Assembly (NCBI GenBank): GCA_032717465.1
Contig: CM064671.1
Coordinates: 54,714,491 to 54,778,490 of the forward strand
Source: Coenobita brevimanus
Taxonomy: Eukaryota; Arthropoda; Malacostraca; Decapoda; Coenobitidae
DNA length: 64,000 nt
Direction of reading: 5' to 3'
This document shows positions 24,608 through 36,067 of the stretch, one piece after another; within the stretch, counting starts at the first letter, position 1, and each line of letters opens with the position of its first letter. The notes under the pieces were generated by a model. The model saw only the letters and a list, made by a program, of their open reading frames with translations. It ran no database searches and was not told the DNA's origin. The translations under genes and the position numbers were made by a program.

Positions 24608-26260
24608 GAGAGAAATTGAGGAGATGGAAGGAGCACTTTGAGGATTTGTTGAATGTAGAGAGTGAGAGCAGTGTGAGTATAAGTGGTTGGGGAATGGCTG
24701 GGAGAAGAAGAGATGAGAGGAGGGAGGAAGAGATCAGTAGGTCGGAAGTAGCGGAAGCGATGAAGAAGATTAAGCTGGGAAAGGCCCCAGGAATTGATGG
24801 ATCGTGTGGTGAAATGCTTAGGTATGGGGGTGAGATTGTTGTGGAGTGGATATGGAAGTTGTGTAGATTGGCTTGGGAAGAGGGAAGGGTTCCAGAGGAC
24901 TGGAAATCAGGTATAATTGTTCCTCTGTACAAAGGAAAAGGGGAGAGAGAAGTATGTGGTAACCATAGGGGTATTTGCCTTCTTAGTGTGACTGGTAAAA
25001 TATATGGTAGAATACTCATTGATAGGGTTAGGCATATGACAGAGGAGCTAGTTGGAGAAGAACAAGGGGGATTTAGGAAGGGAAAAGGGTGTGTAGATCA
25101 GATATTTGTTCTAAGATGTTTAGTGGAGAAGTATCTAGAGAAGGGAAGGAAAGTGTATGCTGCCTTCATGGACTTGGAGAAAGCTTATGACAGAATAGAT
25201 AGGCAAGGTATGTGGAAGGTATTAAGAATATATGGAGTGGAGGGGAAATTGTTGAGTGCTGTGAAGAGTATGTACGAGGGAGCTAGGGCTACGGTGCGAG
25301 TGGATGGTGAGCTGAGTGAGTTCTTTGATCTCAATGTGGGACTGAAACAGGGGTGTGTGATGTCTCCATGGCTGTTTAATATATATATGGATGGGGTTGT
25401 AAAGGAGGTGCAAGGTAGGGCAGTGGATGTAGGGGTGGCCCTAATGAATGAGGGTGAGATTTGGAAGATTCCAGTGTTGCTGTTTGCTGATGATACAGTA
25501 TTGTTGAGTGAAGATGAATGAGAGTTGCAAGGTTTGGTGAATGAATTTGGGACAGTGTGTAGGAGGAGGAAGCTGAAAGTTAATGTAAACAAAAGTAAAG
25601 TTATGGTGTTTGAGAGGAATGAAGTCACAGAGTGTGCAGTGAGGTTGGATGGTGAGGATATGGAGAATGTGAGTGCATTCAAGTACTTGGGTAGTGTGAT
25701 GAGTAAGGATGGAACTTTGGAGGATGAAGTACGTGAAAGGGTACAGCAGGGAAGAAAGGTTGTTGGTACACTGAAAGCAGTGATGAGAAATAGGAAGGTG
25801 AGTATGGAAGTTAAGAAGTCACTGCATGATGGTATTGTGATCCCTACCCTGACGTATGGAAGCGAGGCGTGGACCTTGCAAGAGGGGAACAAGTCAAGAG
25901 TGAGAGCAGTGGAAATGAGTTACTTGAGAGGAGCATGTGGAGTGACGTGGAGGGACAGGTTGACGAATGAAGAAGTGAAGGAACGTTGTGGGGTAGATGT
26001 GGATGTGGTTGAAAAGATTAGGAGAAATACACTGAGGTGGTTTGGACATGTGGAGAGAATGGAGAATGAAAGACTGACTAAGAGGGTGTATGTAGGTGAG
26101 GTGGAGGGAGGGAGAGGGAGGGGTAGACCGAGGATGAGGTGGAGGGATGGAGTTGAGAGGTATATGAGGGAGGGAGGGGTGAGTTGGGGGGAGGGGAGCC
26201 AAATGGTGGGTGACAGAGTGACTTGGAGGCGTTTTGTCTGCGGCCACCCTTTGCGGGATT
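24608..26260 (+). pseudogene. RTE family B reverse transcriptase with one stop
   Basis: A single frame runs from the truncated start to TAG at 26260, interrupted only by TGA at 25519 (SEDE-stop-ELQG), so this copy is one nonsense change from an open RT region. Motifs: KAPGIDGSCGEML, WKSGIIVPLYKGKG, NHRGICLLSVTGK, GGFRKGKGCVDQIF, AFMDLEKAYDRIDR, GLKQGCVMSPWLF, FADDTVLLSEDE. After RT come LGSVMSKDGTLE, LTYGSEAWTL, MSYLRGACGVTWRDRL and RWFGHVERME. The endonuclease is absent through 5' truncation. Confidence 0.9.
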
Positions 26261-26294
26261 AGGGCGTCGGGCTATAGATAGATAGATAGATAGA
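24608..26294 (+). mobile_element. RTE family B LINE, 5'-truncated, 8-bp target duplication
   Basis: The element sits between two copies of TTCTTTGA (24600-24607 and 26295-26302). It starts inside the region just before RT and ends with the family 3' terminus (cttgcgggattagggcgtcg region) and a (GATA)n tail. It is inserted in the antisense RTE LINE: removing it and one duplication joins the host fragments at 24599 and 26303. Confidence 0.92.
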
Positions 26295-26302
26295 TTCTTT
26301 GA

Positions 26303-27620
26303 TCTGATGCATGTTTCTCTTCCTTTTTTCTTCTTTCTGTCTCTTGTTGATGACCTTATTTATTTCCACTTTTTCAATTTCATCCTTGTTTTTACTTTCA
26401 TCTCCTTTCTTCTTTTCGTGAGCTTAAGTATAATTTTTGAGAACATGTTGGCTTCCGTTACATTAGTCTTCCCAACTAGCTCTGCCGATTCTCTTAGCAC
26501 TTTTGTTAGTCTAGCATCAAATTTATCAGTGTCACACTAAGCGTAACTTTGAACCTGAAATCTTTTCGTACTTCCTAACTGAAAGGCTGCTTCGTTTGCA
26601 CGTACTTTTAAAGGGCATATCTTTTTAGTATTAATCGGCTTATTTCTTCCACCCCAGAAAACAAATTTGGCTGTGCAACCCACCATTCCATGGTCACTTC
26701 CTGTATCAAATCATTAACTTTGACTTTAGTGATCATGTTGTTATCTGCCATAATGAAGTCGATTTCATTCATTGTTTCTGCATTTGAATTTCTCTAGGTT
26801 CATTTTCTTCCTGTTCTTCTGTGAAAGAATGTGTTCAATATTGTCATGTTATATATTTCAGCAAAATATACCACCACTTCGCCTCTGGCATTCCTTTCTC
26901 CCACTCCGAATTATCCTATACATGTTTCTCCATTTCCCAATATGCAAACTTTTGCATTAAAGTCTCCCATGATTATTCTATATCTGGTCTTTTCTTTTTC
27001 TATAATATGGGAGGTGTCGTCATAGAATGTTTCCATTTCTTCATCTCAGCTTTGACAAGTTGTTTCATATACTTGTATTACTTTCAGAGTGTATCTTTTG
27101 TCTAGTTTAATTACTATCCATGCTACTCTGTCAGATACACTGCTGAACTTAACATTTTCTGCACGTTTTGCGTTAATTAGAAATCCTACTCCACTAACTC
27201 TTTCGTTTTGCCTTCCGTTTTAGTAAAATAGGAGGTTCCTATCTTGCAGCTCAATTAATTTTTCTTCTTTTTTGGTGGATCTCATTGAGACTTACAATAT
27301 CCCAACTAATGTTACCTCAGACTTTAAAGTATCAGTTTTGTAATCTTCTGCAAGGCTTCTTACACTGTATGTGTAGATGATGATGAATTTCAATTCCATT
27401 AATGTCCCAGTCTCTGATTTGCCAGTACAATGACTACTGACTTTCACTGACACACTTCCTGAAAGCATGGGAGGCAGTGTGGCTGGACATTTAGATGATG
27501 ATGAACCAACAGGAACGCCTATGAAATCAGTAACAGTATAATCCATGTCTGGTTTGAAGGATTGTGGCAGATAATCTAACCTCCCTGCCACAGTTTCTGG
27601 TGAGATGAAAGTTTTCTGCA
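26303..27620 (-). mobile_element. fragment 1 (5' part, endonuclease) of the nested minus-strand RTE LINE
   Basis: Minus strand reading down: INWAARWEPPILLK near 27230, GDFN-region residues near 26960 (NHGRL / MGDFNAKV-like), HILSQKNRKKMN (about 26810), a DFIMADNNM-like stretch (about 26745), DHGMVGCTAKFVFWGGRNK (about 26660) and the linker to RT. These are the APE endonuclease blocks of an RTE-type LINE. Stops and frameshifts are frequent, fitting the oldest member of the nest. Confidence 0.75.
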
Positions 27621-27779
27621 ACCTTATACAGTATAGTCGGTGAAGGCCTATAAATCTGTTGGGTGTCCCGTGGTACATGCCGTCGAAGATGGCACTTCGT
27701 ATATCTGTAAGGACGTCTGCCCAGGTATGCACCCTGTATCAGTGCGATTCTGCCGCTGGATATATCAATCATTTCATTT

Positions 27780-27780
<1 letters not shown>
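27621..27780. other. nothing recognised
   Basis: Short stretch between the RTE 5' end and an AT microsatellite; it may still be element leader. Confidence 0.3.

Positions 27781-27831
<51 letters not shown>
27781..27831. repeat. (AT)n microsatellite
   Basis: Pure AT for about 50 bases, immediately left of a partial copy of repeat family C. Confidence 0.97.
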
Positions 27832-27833
<2 letters not shown>

Positions 27834-27834
27834 G

Positions 27835-28150
27835 TGGGTGACTCTACACTGAATGACAAGCCAAATGGTTTCCTGTACACCATAAAACCATTCACTACGC
27901 TGGATTAACCATATAACCAAATTTTGGTGCCTGGTGGTTTAATGGGTAATTGTTGTGCTCCAGTCGGATTCAGCTGGTGGAGGTTTATATCCAAGGGCTG
28001 GTTGGGGCTGATTGCTCATGTAATGCCACTCGGGGATGAGTGAAGCTGGTCACTCGCATCTTAATTGTCGGGGACAACTGCCTAGCCCCGGGCTCCTACG
28101 CTCCTCATGGGGCAATGTTGGATTGGATGATGGATGGATGGATGGATATA
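27835..28150 (+). mobile_element. SINE family C, partial copy
   Basis: It begins tgggtgactctacactgaat, passes the hairpin-like region (aaatggtttcctgtacacca), then the tRNA-like head (A box TGGTTTAATGG, B box GGTTTATATCC), body and a (TGGA)n tail running into ATATAT. Compare the fuller copies at 28157-28672 and 35386-35912. Confidence 0.8.
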
Positions 28151-28156
28151 TATATG

Positions 28157-28667
28157 TATTTGTGGTAGGTGGGGGCGCTCACCATCCACTCACTCGATGT
28201 AGTGCTGCTCTCGGGTGTCTGCCCTTTCCTCTCCATCCTTCTTTCCTTCCAGTCTCTTCTGTCTTTCTTTCCTTCATTCTTTCCTTGTCCTTCTCCCTAC
28301 GGATGACTTTACACTCCCTCTTCTGTCTTTCTTTCCTTCATTCTTTCCACTTCCTTCAGCCTGTGGGTGACTCTACACTGAGTGACAAGCCAAATGGTTT
28401 CCTGTGCATCAGGGAACGATTTACTACACTGGGTGGTAACCATATAACAAATTTTGGCGCCTGGTGGTTTAGTGGAAAATTATTGCTCTCCAATCGGATT
28501 GAGCCGGTGAAGGTTTATATCCAAGAGGTGGTTGGGGTTGTATGCTCATGTAATGCCACTCGGGGATGAGTGAGGCTGGTCACTCTCATCTTAAATGTCG
28601 GGACCAACTACCTAGCCCCGGGCTCCTACGCTCCTCGTGGGACAATGTAGGATTGGATGATGGATGA

Positions 28668-28672
<5 letters not shown>
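28157..28672 (+). mobile_element. SINE family C, composite copy
   Basis: The upstream module (28160-28370) is rich in ctttctttccttcattcttt. It is followed by the tRNA-like SINE: A box TGGTTTAGTGG about 36 bases before B box GGTTTATATCC, then the body (ccactcggggatgagtgagg ... gggctcctacgctcctcgtg) and a GGATGATGGATGA tail that passes into (AT)n. The box match and spacing are what pol III promoters of tRNA-derived SINEs show. The same module order occurs at 35386-35912, so the two modules move or duplicate together. Confidence 0.8.
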
Positions 28673-28716
<44 letters not shown>

Positions 28717-28732
28717 TAGATAGATAGATATA

Positions 28733-28815
<83 letters not shown>

Positions 28816-28850
28816 TTATATATATATATTGTGTGTGTGTGTGGTTTTAC
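28667..28850. repeat. compound (AT)n-(TAGA)n-(CT)n-(AT)n-(GT)n microsatellite
   Basis: Five simple-sequence blocks in series immediately after the SINE tail, ending in GTGTGTGTGTG against the next SINE. Confidence 0.96.
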
Positions 28851-29028
28851 GCCAGGCATCCCCGAAGGGCTAAGGCGTTGCCTCTGGATAGAGGACTTTT
28901 GGAATGGAGCGTGTAGCATTTTATGACCGGGTGCCCTTCCGGATATCTACCAAGACTCTTGGGTGGATTTGATCCTCCGACCCTCCGCTCAGAGCGGAAC
29001 GCTCTAACCCACTGGCCACGGCTGCTAC
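28838..29028 (-). mobile_element. tRNA-derived SINE, minus strand
   Basis: The minus strand from 29028 reads a tRNA-like head: A box TGGCCAGTGGGTTA (29018-29005), a TCCGC...GCGGA stem resembling an anticodon arm, and B box GGATCAAATCC (28975-28965), one base from consensus. A unique body follows (atatccggaagggcacccgg ... ccttcggggatgcctggcgt). The tail abuts the GT repeat. It is not an intact tRNA gene: the 3' acceptor half is missing. Confidence 0.75.
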
Positions 29029-29030
29029 AT

Positions 29031-29047
29031 CTATATCTATCTATCTA

Positions 29048-29127
<80 letters not shown>

Positions 29128-29236
29128 AGATAGATAGATAGGTAGGTAGGTAGATAAGTAGATAGATAGGTAGATAGATAGGTAGGTTGGTAGATAAATA
29201 GATAGATTGATAGATAGATATACGAGTATATCTGCT

Positions 29237-29270
<34 letters not shown>
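29031..29270. repeat. compound (TCTA)n-(CT)n-(AT)n-(TAGA/TAGG)n-(GT)n microsatellite
   Basis: Five blocks in series; the TAGATAGG part is degenerate over about 90 bases. Confidence 0.95.
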
Positions 29271-29272
<2 letters not shown>

Positions 29273-29412
29273 AGCAGTATCACATTAGAACGTGATGTTA
29301 GATATGGTGTGTAACTTGCAGGAAATATAAATGTAGAGGATCACCAAGGATTCTTCTGTATTTCAAGACATCCTCAGAGTGAACAAGTGTACAGGGGCAT
29401 GTAGGCAGTGTA

Positions 29413-30224
29413 TAGTGATAGTTCTCGACTTACGATCATCTGACTTACGAACAATTTGCACTTATGATGAAGGCCTCATAGAGCCTTCACAAATAATTTT
29501 TTGTTGGAACTGACCGTCGTTGTATTGTAAGCGGCATCCCAGAACAGTATTCCCGAGGCTTGCTCACATAACAGTCCAACTGCACTGCCAGCAGTACGAA
29601 TAATGGTATTGAATATCAGTTTTATAATACCTTACAACTATAAAAAAGCTATGTTATCAGTACATGAATGTATTGCTTTTTCTTATACATTATTGCTTAC
29701 AGTTTCTCTTTACTGCAGGAATACATTTATAACAATGTATGATAGCTACCAAGGATGCACTCATTTCGTCTCGAACCTAACCCTACAACCTGAAGCTAAA
29801 TTATCCTGTGAACGCTGATTGTGATGTGCCGTTTATTGCTAGTCATGGTTGGTTTATGCAGTGTAAAAACTGTTATTCTTTCAATAATTTTCAGAGTAAG
29901 TGGTGAGGCTGCTAGTGCCGACGGGAAGGCAGCTGAGGCGTTTGTGGAGGATTTTTCTTTTTTTCTTTTTATCATTTGATATTACTGGTGTTCTGAGGTT
30001 TTCTTAAATACTGTTATATGTTTTGAGTAACAGTTTTTGCAGTTTTTTTTTTTTTTTCGCATACTAATAACTTTAAACGTGCTTGGACGCAAGTGTGACT
30101 TCAAAATTTATACTTTATATCTGCCTTGGACAGTACTGTATTGTATGCATTTTCGACTTACGACCAAAACGACTTACGACGGATCCGTCAGAACGTACCC
30201 CTGTTGTAAGCTGAGGACTATCTG
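29413..30224. mobile_element. non-autonomous TIR element in TA (Tigger/mariner-like)
   Basis: The left end reads gatagttctcgacttacg and continues ctgacttacgaac. The right end in reverse complement reads agatagtcctcagcttac, and farther in gtcgtaagtcg. TA lies outside each end (29411-29412, 30225-30226). The repeated cgacttacga motif near both ends recalls pogo/Tigger termini. No transposase ORF is present in the 0.8 kb interior. A plus-strand open frame at 29603-29818 has no recognised motif. Confidence 0.55.
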
Positions 30225-30230
30225 TATTCA

Positions 30231-30776
30231 GTAATACCAAAATCCTCAAGAGAGTTGTTGGACAGCCATGGGAAGGGTATCCACACTTTTCAGATAAACC
30301 CTCATGTGGGCAGGACTTCTCACCTGACATGGTGTTTCCAGCTAACCAAAAAATATTTAGGATTATGTCACTTACTGACCTATTGATACGTTTGTATAAG
30401 TTAGTGAAATACAATAAGCAATGACCACACAATTTAATTAAACCCCTACGATGTATGCAACACCATCTACAACATTCATACATACACAGGCTATGCTAAA
30501 CTGCCTAAGTAAACAAAAAAATTAGTACAGAGCTGCATACAAATTTCAGCAACATAAATCTTGAATGCATAAATAAAACACTTACAATTAAAAGCATAAG
30601 AACATAAGAGGAATAACTGCAGACGGATGCTTGACTCATGCTAGACATCTCCCAACAGTGTAAGATATAACTAGCCTAACTGCTGATTGCACTCAGTTTT
30701 TACAGTTTTATCTAGTTTCTTTTATAGCTAAGATCTTCTTGATTTGTGTTTGTATGAACTTAAAACGGGTTGGAGG

Positions 30777-30777
<1 letters not shown>
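30231..30777. other. nothing recognised
   Basis: No repeat or coding signal identified. Confidence 0.45.

Positions 30778-30867
<90 letters not shown>
30778..30867. repeat. (GA)n-(GT)n microsatellite
   Basis: About 36 bases of GA followed by about 50 of GT. Confidence 0.97.
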
Positions 30868-30871
<4 letters not shown>

Positions 30872-31584
30872 GAGGAGGGAGAATCTGTGGCAGATGCATA
30901 TATCACATAATATCATTCTCCTTACTATCTCCTAGTCTTGACAGCCTCATTGCAGTTACCAAAGGTGAAAATTATTTGCATTAACTTCTTGGCGTTTGAA
31001 CTATTCATACTAACAAGGCGTTGCGACGCTCTTACAATTGCGTTTACGGGCCGATTGCCCTGAAACTTCTTATGAATGGAACTGTGCCTAGAGTACCAAG
31101 ACACCATCCTTAGTTTTTTTTTATTTAATTCATCAAAGTTATTTTATCGTTCTAACGGTAATAAACACCAGAGCACGCCAAAACAACTACCCGTATCCCA
31201 AAGATGCCATTGTTTAATTCCGTTTCGAACACTGCTAAAGCACTGAATGGGTTTGATTCGAATGCAGCCACGATCCTGTAATTTATCTGGAAAGAAAACA
31301 GATTTTCCCCTACAGGCAGCTTTTATACCAGAGGCAGCCTTCAAGAAATCTCATTCTTTTATTCAGAAGTATGTCTTCAATATTTTTTAGGTATTTTATC
31401 AGTCCTAAAATGAATACGTATTACTTCTGCTTGAACTATGTGTAGTGATGTCACATGTGTCTTGTATCAACACTATATTTATTCCGCAAATACCTTTCTG
31501 TTGTTGTTTTCTTTCCATAAAACCTCTTCTCCATCAACATCCTAACCCTTTGAATCCGGTTACGACAAGACAAAGACGAACATA
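30868..31584. other. nothing recognised
   Basis: No convincing ORF or repeat family; moderately AT-rich. Confidence 0.45.
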
Positions 31585-31587
31585 GTG

Positions 31588-31661
<74 letters not shown>
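31585..31661. repeat. (CA)n-(AT)n microsatellite
   Basis: A short CA run, then about 60 bases of AT, directly before a SINE head. Confidence 0.97.
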
Positions 31662-31662
<1 letters not shown>

Positions 31663-31860
31663 CAGCTGTGGAGGCTGCGTGGTTAGCTTCACTGAATGCA
31701 AAGCTGCAGGCTCTATAGCCCCAGGGTTTGAATACGGTGGCGGCAGCTGGTGTCACAACTTAGGTGTCCATCCACCCTTTGTGGGTTCGTAAGTAAAATG
31801 GGTACTTATGAAATCTCCTAGGGGAGGTAACTGTGGAACCTTGATGATGAAGTATTATTG
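31663..31860 (+). mobile_element. tRNA-derived SINE, second family
   Basis: The head has A box TGCGTGGTTAGC (31676-31687) and B box GGTTTGAATAC (31725-31735) with tRNA-like spacing. A body follows (ctggtgtcacaacttaggtg ... gaaatctcctaggggaggta) and ends near a gatgatgaag tail. Its head differs from the SINEs at 28157 and 28838, so a separate family is likely. Confidence 0.7.
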
Positions 31861-32137
31861 TACTCAATAATACTGAGTGAATAAACTACCAGTTTCTAGA
31901 TTGCCTGTGTTATGGAGAAGATCACCGATGCTTAGCGCTTCATGGTGTCTGACTCAACTTTACCACAGCTTTTGTGGCATAAAAGTTGTTGGAAGGATAT
32001 TCCCCACTGAAACCTGTATGTTTCTTTGTCTGTTTATCTCTGTATGCTTTCACGTATACAACAGTGTACATGGAAATAAAGAAAAGCCAGGCTATTTGGG
32101 TATGAATTTTAAACGATTAGTTTTGCATGAGAATCTG

Positions 32138-32417
<280 letters not shown>

Positions 32418-32449
32418 TGGGGGGTGATTTCCCAGGAGGAAAACTCACA

Positions 32450-32690
32450 AGTTTATGAAATGATAGATGAGACAATTCTAAGCAAAAAATATCATGTGAA
32501 CATTTGCCCACGTCCCAACCGTTGCGTAGCTACAATTACTGATGATCTTTTGGGAGAAACTGGTCTCCCAGTTCGTCCATAAGGTCATTAGTAACTGTAG
32601 TCCCGTAATGGTTGAGATTTGGATGCATGTCGATATAACATTTTTGGCTTCGAAGTCACTTATCTGTCGTTTCCCAAGATTATGCCGTTT
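32450..32690. repeat. foldback hairpin of about 2 x 115 bases
   Basis: The segment 32450-32566 pairs imperfectly with 32567-32690: agctacaattactgatgatc against the complement of ggtcattagtaactgtagtc, and aaaaaatatcatg against the complement of cgatataacattttt. The arms meet with almost no loop. It fits an old foldback MITE; a transcript would form a long imperfect hairpin. Confidence 0.7.
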
Positions 32691-32715
32691 CCTTCCCAGA
32701 CATCGTGTGTGCATG

Positions 32716-32722
<7 letters not shown>

Positions 32723-32791
<69 letters not shown>
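32723..32791. repeat. (AT)n microsatellite
   Basis: Pure AT, ending directly at the 5' boundary of an RTE LINE copy. Confidence 0.97.
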
Positions 32792-32793
<2 letters not shown>

Positions 32794-35296
32794 TGGTAAA
32801 GTAGGGAATGTGAAGGTGGATGAAGAAGTTGGTGAGTGGGGTGTGCCTGCTGAGACAGGTAAGAATGGCAGTGCTTTAGTGGACATTTGTGCCGGGAGGG
32901 GGTTAGTGATAGCCAATACCCTCATCAGGCACAAAATGATCCACAGGTATACATGGTGAGCAATGAAAAGGGTGGATGTTGAACTGAATGACTGATTATG
33001 TGTGTGTGAATGAAAGGATGCGAGAACGTGTAATGGATGCAAGACCATATAGAGGTTGGGGGAGTGGACTTTCTGACCACCACCAAGTGGTGGTCAGAAT
33101 CAAAGTCCAAATAAAATGGAGAAATACAAGTAGGGAAGGACGGAAGGAAGGAGTAGATGCAAGAAAGGTTACAAGAGGATAAGAAAAAGGCAGAATATAA
33201 GAGAGAAGTGGGGGAACGATTAGGTAAATATGAATTGGAGCAGATGTGGGACGTGGAAGGTGTGTGCAAGATATTCACAGAAGAAACATGTGCAGCATGT
33301 GAGGTGGATTGTGGGGTGAAGAGAAGAAGAAAGGGGGTGCAAGGAACAGCATGGTGGAATGAAGAGGTGAGACAGGCTGTGGTACAAAAGAAAAAAGCAT
33401 ATAATGAATGGATGAGAAATAGGGTCGTGGAAGAAGTTGACAGACGGAAGAGACAGTTATATGTAGAAAGGAAGAGAGAGGTGAAATGATTAGTAAGAGA
33501 GAGTAAGAAGAGAGTGGATGACGAATTTGGATGGAATTTGAGTGTCAAGTGGAGGGAATGTAAGAAAATGTTCTGGAAAGAGGTAAAGAGAGTCAGACAG
33601 AGTGGCAGTGAAGTTAGTAGGGGAGTGAAAGATAAAAATGGTATATTACTAGTTGAGAAGGGAGAAAAAGTGAACAGATGGAGAGAACACTTTAATGAAT
33701 TGTTGAACATAGAAAATGAAAGTAATGCAAATATAAGTAATGCAAGGCTGGTAGAAGGAGGGAGCTGAGAAGACAGGAAGAAATCAGTAGGATGGAAGTT
33801 GTGGAAGCAATGAACTGAGTCAAAATGGGGAAGCCCCAGGAACTGATGGAGTGTGTGGTGAAATGCTGAAGCACAGGGGAGCGATAGTAGTAGAATGGAT
33901 GTGGAAGTTGTGCAGATTAGCCTGGGAGGATCAGGAAGGTAGAGTCCCAGAGGATTGGAAGTCAGGTAAAATTCCCTTGTACAAAGGGAGAGGGGAAAAA
34001 GAAGTGTGCGGTAATCATATGGGCATTTGTCTTCTTAGTGTAATAGGAAAAGTATACGGTAGGATAATTATTGACAGGGTTATGGAAATAACAGAGGAAT
34101 TAGTTGGAGAAGTACAGGGAGGCTTTAGGAAGGGAAGAGGTTGTGTAGGTCAGATATTCATTCTTAGATCTTTAGTGGAATGGTTTGTAGAGAATGGCAA
34201 GAAGTTGTATGCGGCCTTCATGGATTTGTACAAAGCATATGACAGGGTGGATAGACAAGGATTGTGGAAAGTTTTAAGAATATATGGAGTAGATAGGAAG
34301 TTGCCAAATGCTGTGAAGAGTATGTATGAGGGTGCTAAGGCTCCAGTGCGAGCGGATAGTGAACTGAGTGAGTTTTTCTATTTGTAGGGTGGGTTGAAAC
34401 AGGGATGTGTCGTGCTTCCATGGTTGTTCAGTCTGTTTATGGATGGGGTTATAAAAGAGATACAAGGTAGGGCAGTGGATGTTGGAGTGGCCCTAATGAG
34501 TGAGGGTAGTGTTTGGAAACTCCTTGTACTGTTGTTAAGTGAAGATGAAGGGGAGCTGCAAGGCTTGGTGGATGAGTTTGGGAGAGTGTGTAAGAAACTG
34601 AATCTAAAGCTGAATATGGGGAAGAGTAAAGTGATGATCTACGAGAGAAATGAAGTCACTGAATGTAAAGCAAGGTTGGATGATGAGGAAATGGAAAATA
34701 TGAGTGCCTTTAAGTACTTGGGTAATGTGATGAGTAAGGATGGAAGTTTGGAGGGTGAAATGCTTGAATGGGTACAACAAGGAAGAAAGGTTGCTGGTTC
34801 TTTGAAGGCAGTGATAAGAAACAGGGAAGTGAGCATGGAAGTGAAAACGTTATTACATGACAGTATTGTGATACCAACTTTAACTTATGGAAGTGAAGTT
34901 TGGACGTTGTTGGAGGGACACAAAAGTGAGAGCAGTGGAAATGAGTTATTTGAGAGGAGCCTGTAGAATCACATGGAGTGACAGAGTGACAAATAAGGAT
35001 GTGAAGGAGCATTGTGGTGTGGATGTGGATGTGATAGGAAGAGTTAGGAGAAACACAATGAGGTGGTTTGGCCATGTGGAGAGGATGGAGAGTGAGAGAC
35101 TGACGAGGAGAGTGTATGTGAATGAGGTGGAGGGGGAGAGAGGGAGGGGAAGGCGAAGAATGAGATGAAGGGATGGAGTGTAGAGGTATATGGGAGAGGG
35201 GTGTGTGAACTGGGAGCAGCGCAGTGAAATGGCGGGGGACAGGGTGACGTGGAGGTGATTTTTTGTGGGCATCCCGTATGGGATTAAGGCGTCTGG

Positions 35297-35298
<2 letters not shown>
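32792..35298 (+). mobile_element. RTE family B LINE, 5'-truncated, degenerate
   Basis: It starts inside the endonuclease (MNGKVGNVKV), directly against an (AT)n tract, and runs through RHKMIHRYTW, DYVCVNERM, GLSDHHQVVVR, the linker and the RT (GGFRKGRGC, AFMDLYKAYDRVDR). In place of the FADDT box the sequence runs LVLLLSEDEGELQ, so the catalytic aspartates are deleted. Several stops and frameshifts (33488, 33766, 34385). The 3' end is ggattaaggcgtctggcaat, passing into (AT)n rather than (GATA)n. Confidence 0.88.

Positions 35299-35384
<86 letters not shown>
35299..35384. repeat. (AT)n microsatellite at LINE 3' end
   Basis: About 86 bases of AT between the RTE 3' terminus and the next family C repeat. 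Confidence 0.97.
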
Positions 35385-35385
<1 letters not shown>

Positions 35386-35386
<1 letters not shown>

Positions 35387-35905
35387 TAAGGTGGTAGGTG
35401 GAGGCGCTCACCATCCACACACTTGATGTAGTGCTGGTCTCGGGTGTCTGCCCTTTCCTCTCCTCCATCCTTCTTTCCATCCATCCTCTTCTGTATTTCT
35501 TTCCTTCATTCTTTCCTCCTTCTTCTGCCTGTGGGTGACTTTTCACTCCCTCTTGTCTTTCTTTCCTTCATTCTTTCCTCTTCCTTCTGCCTGTTGGTGA
35601 ATCTACACTAAGTGACAAGCTAAATGGTTTCCTGTACACCAGGAAACCATTTAGTACGCTGGGTGGTAACCATATAACCAAATTTTGGCTCCTGGTGGTT
35701 TAGTGGGTAATAAAGGTGCTCCAATCGGATTGAGCCGGTGAAGGTTTATATCCAAGGGATGGTTGGGGTTTATTGCTCACGTAATGTCACTCACGGATGA
35801 GTGAGGCTGGTCACTCTCATCTTAAATGCCAGGACCAACTTTCCTAGCCCCGAGCTCCTACGCTCCTCATGGGGCAACGTAGGATTAGATGATGGATGGA
35901 TGGAT

Positions 35906-35912
<7 letters not shown>
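35386..35912 (+). mobile_element. SINE family C, composite copy
   Basis: Same two-module order as 28157-28672. The pyrimidine-rich module ends near 35590. Then comes a hairpin at about 35626-35656 (AAATGGTTTCCTG / CAGGAAACCATTT around TACAC). The SINE has A box at 35696-35706 and B box at 35743-35753. It ends in GGATGGATGGAT, passing into (AT)n. Confidence 0.82.
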
Positions 35913-35997
<85 letters not shown>

Positions 35998-36067
35998 CTA
36001 TCTATCTATCTAGCTATCTAGCTATCTATATATCTATATCTATATCTATCTATATATCTATCAATCA

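Noticed and set aside
29005..29028. A true tRNA gene on the minus strand
   Set aside because: A and B boxes are good, but the 3' acceptor half does not pair with the 5' end and the sequence continues into a repeat body, so it is a SINE head.
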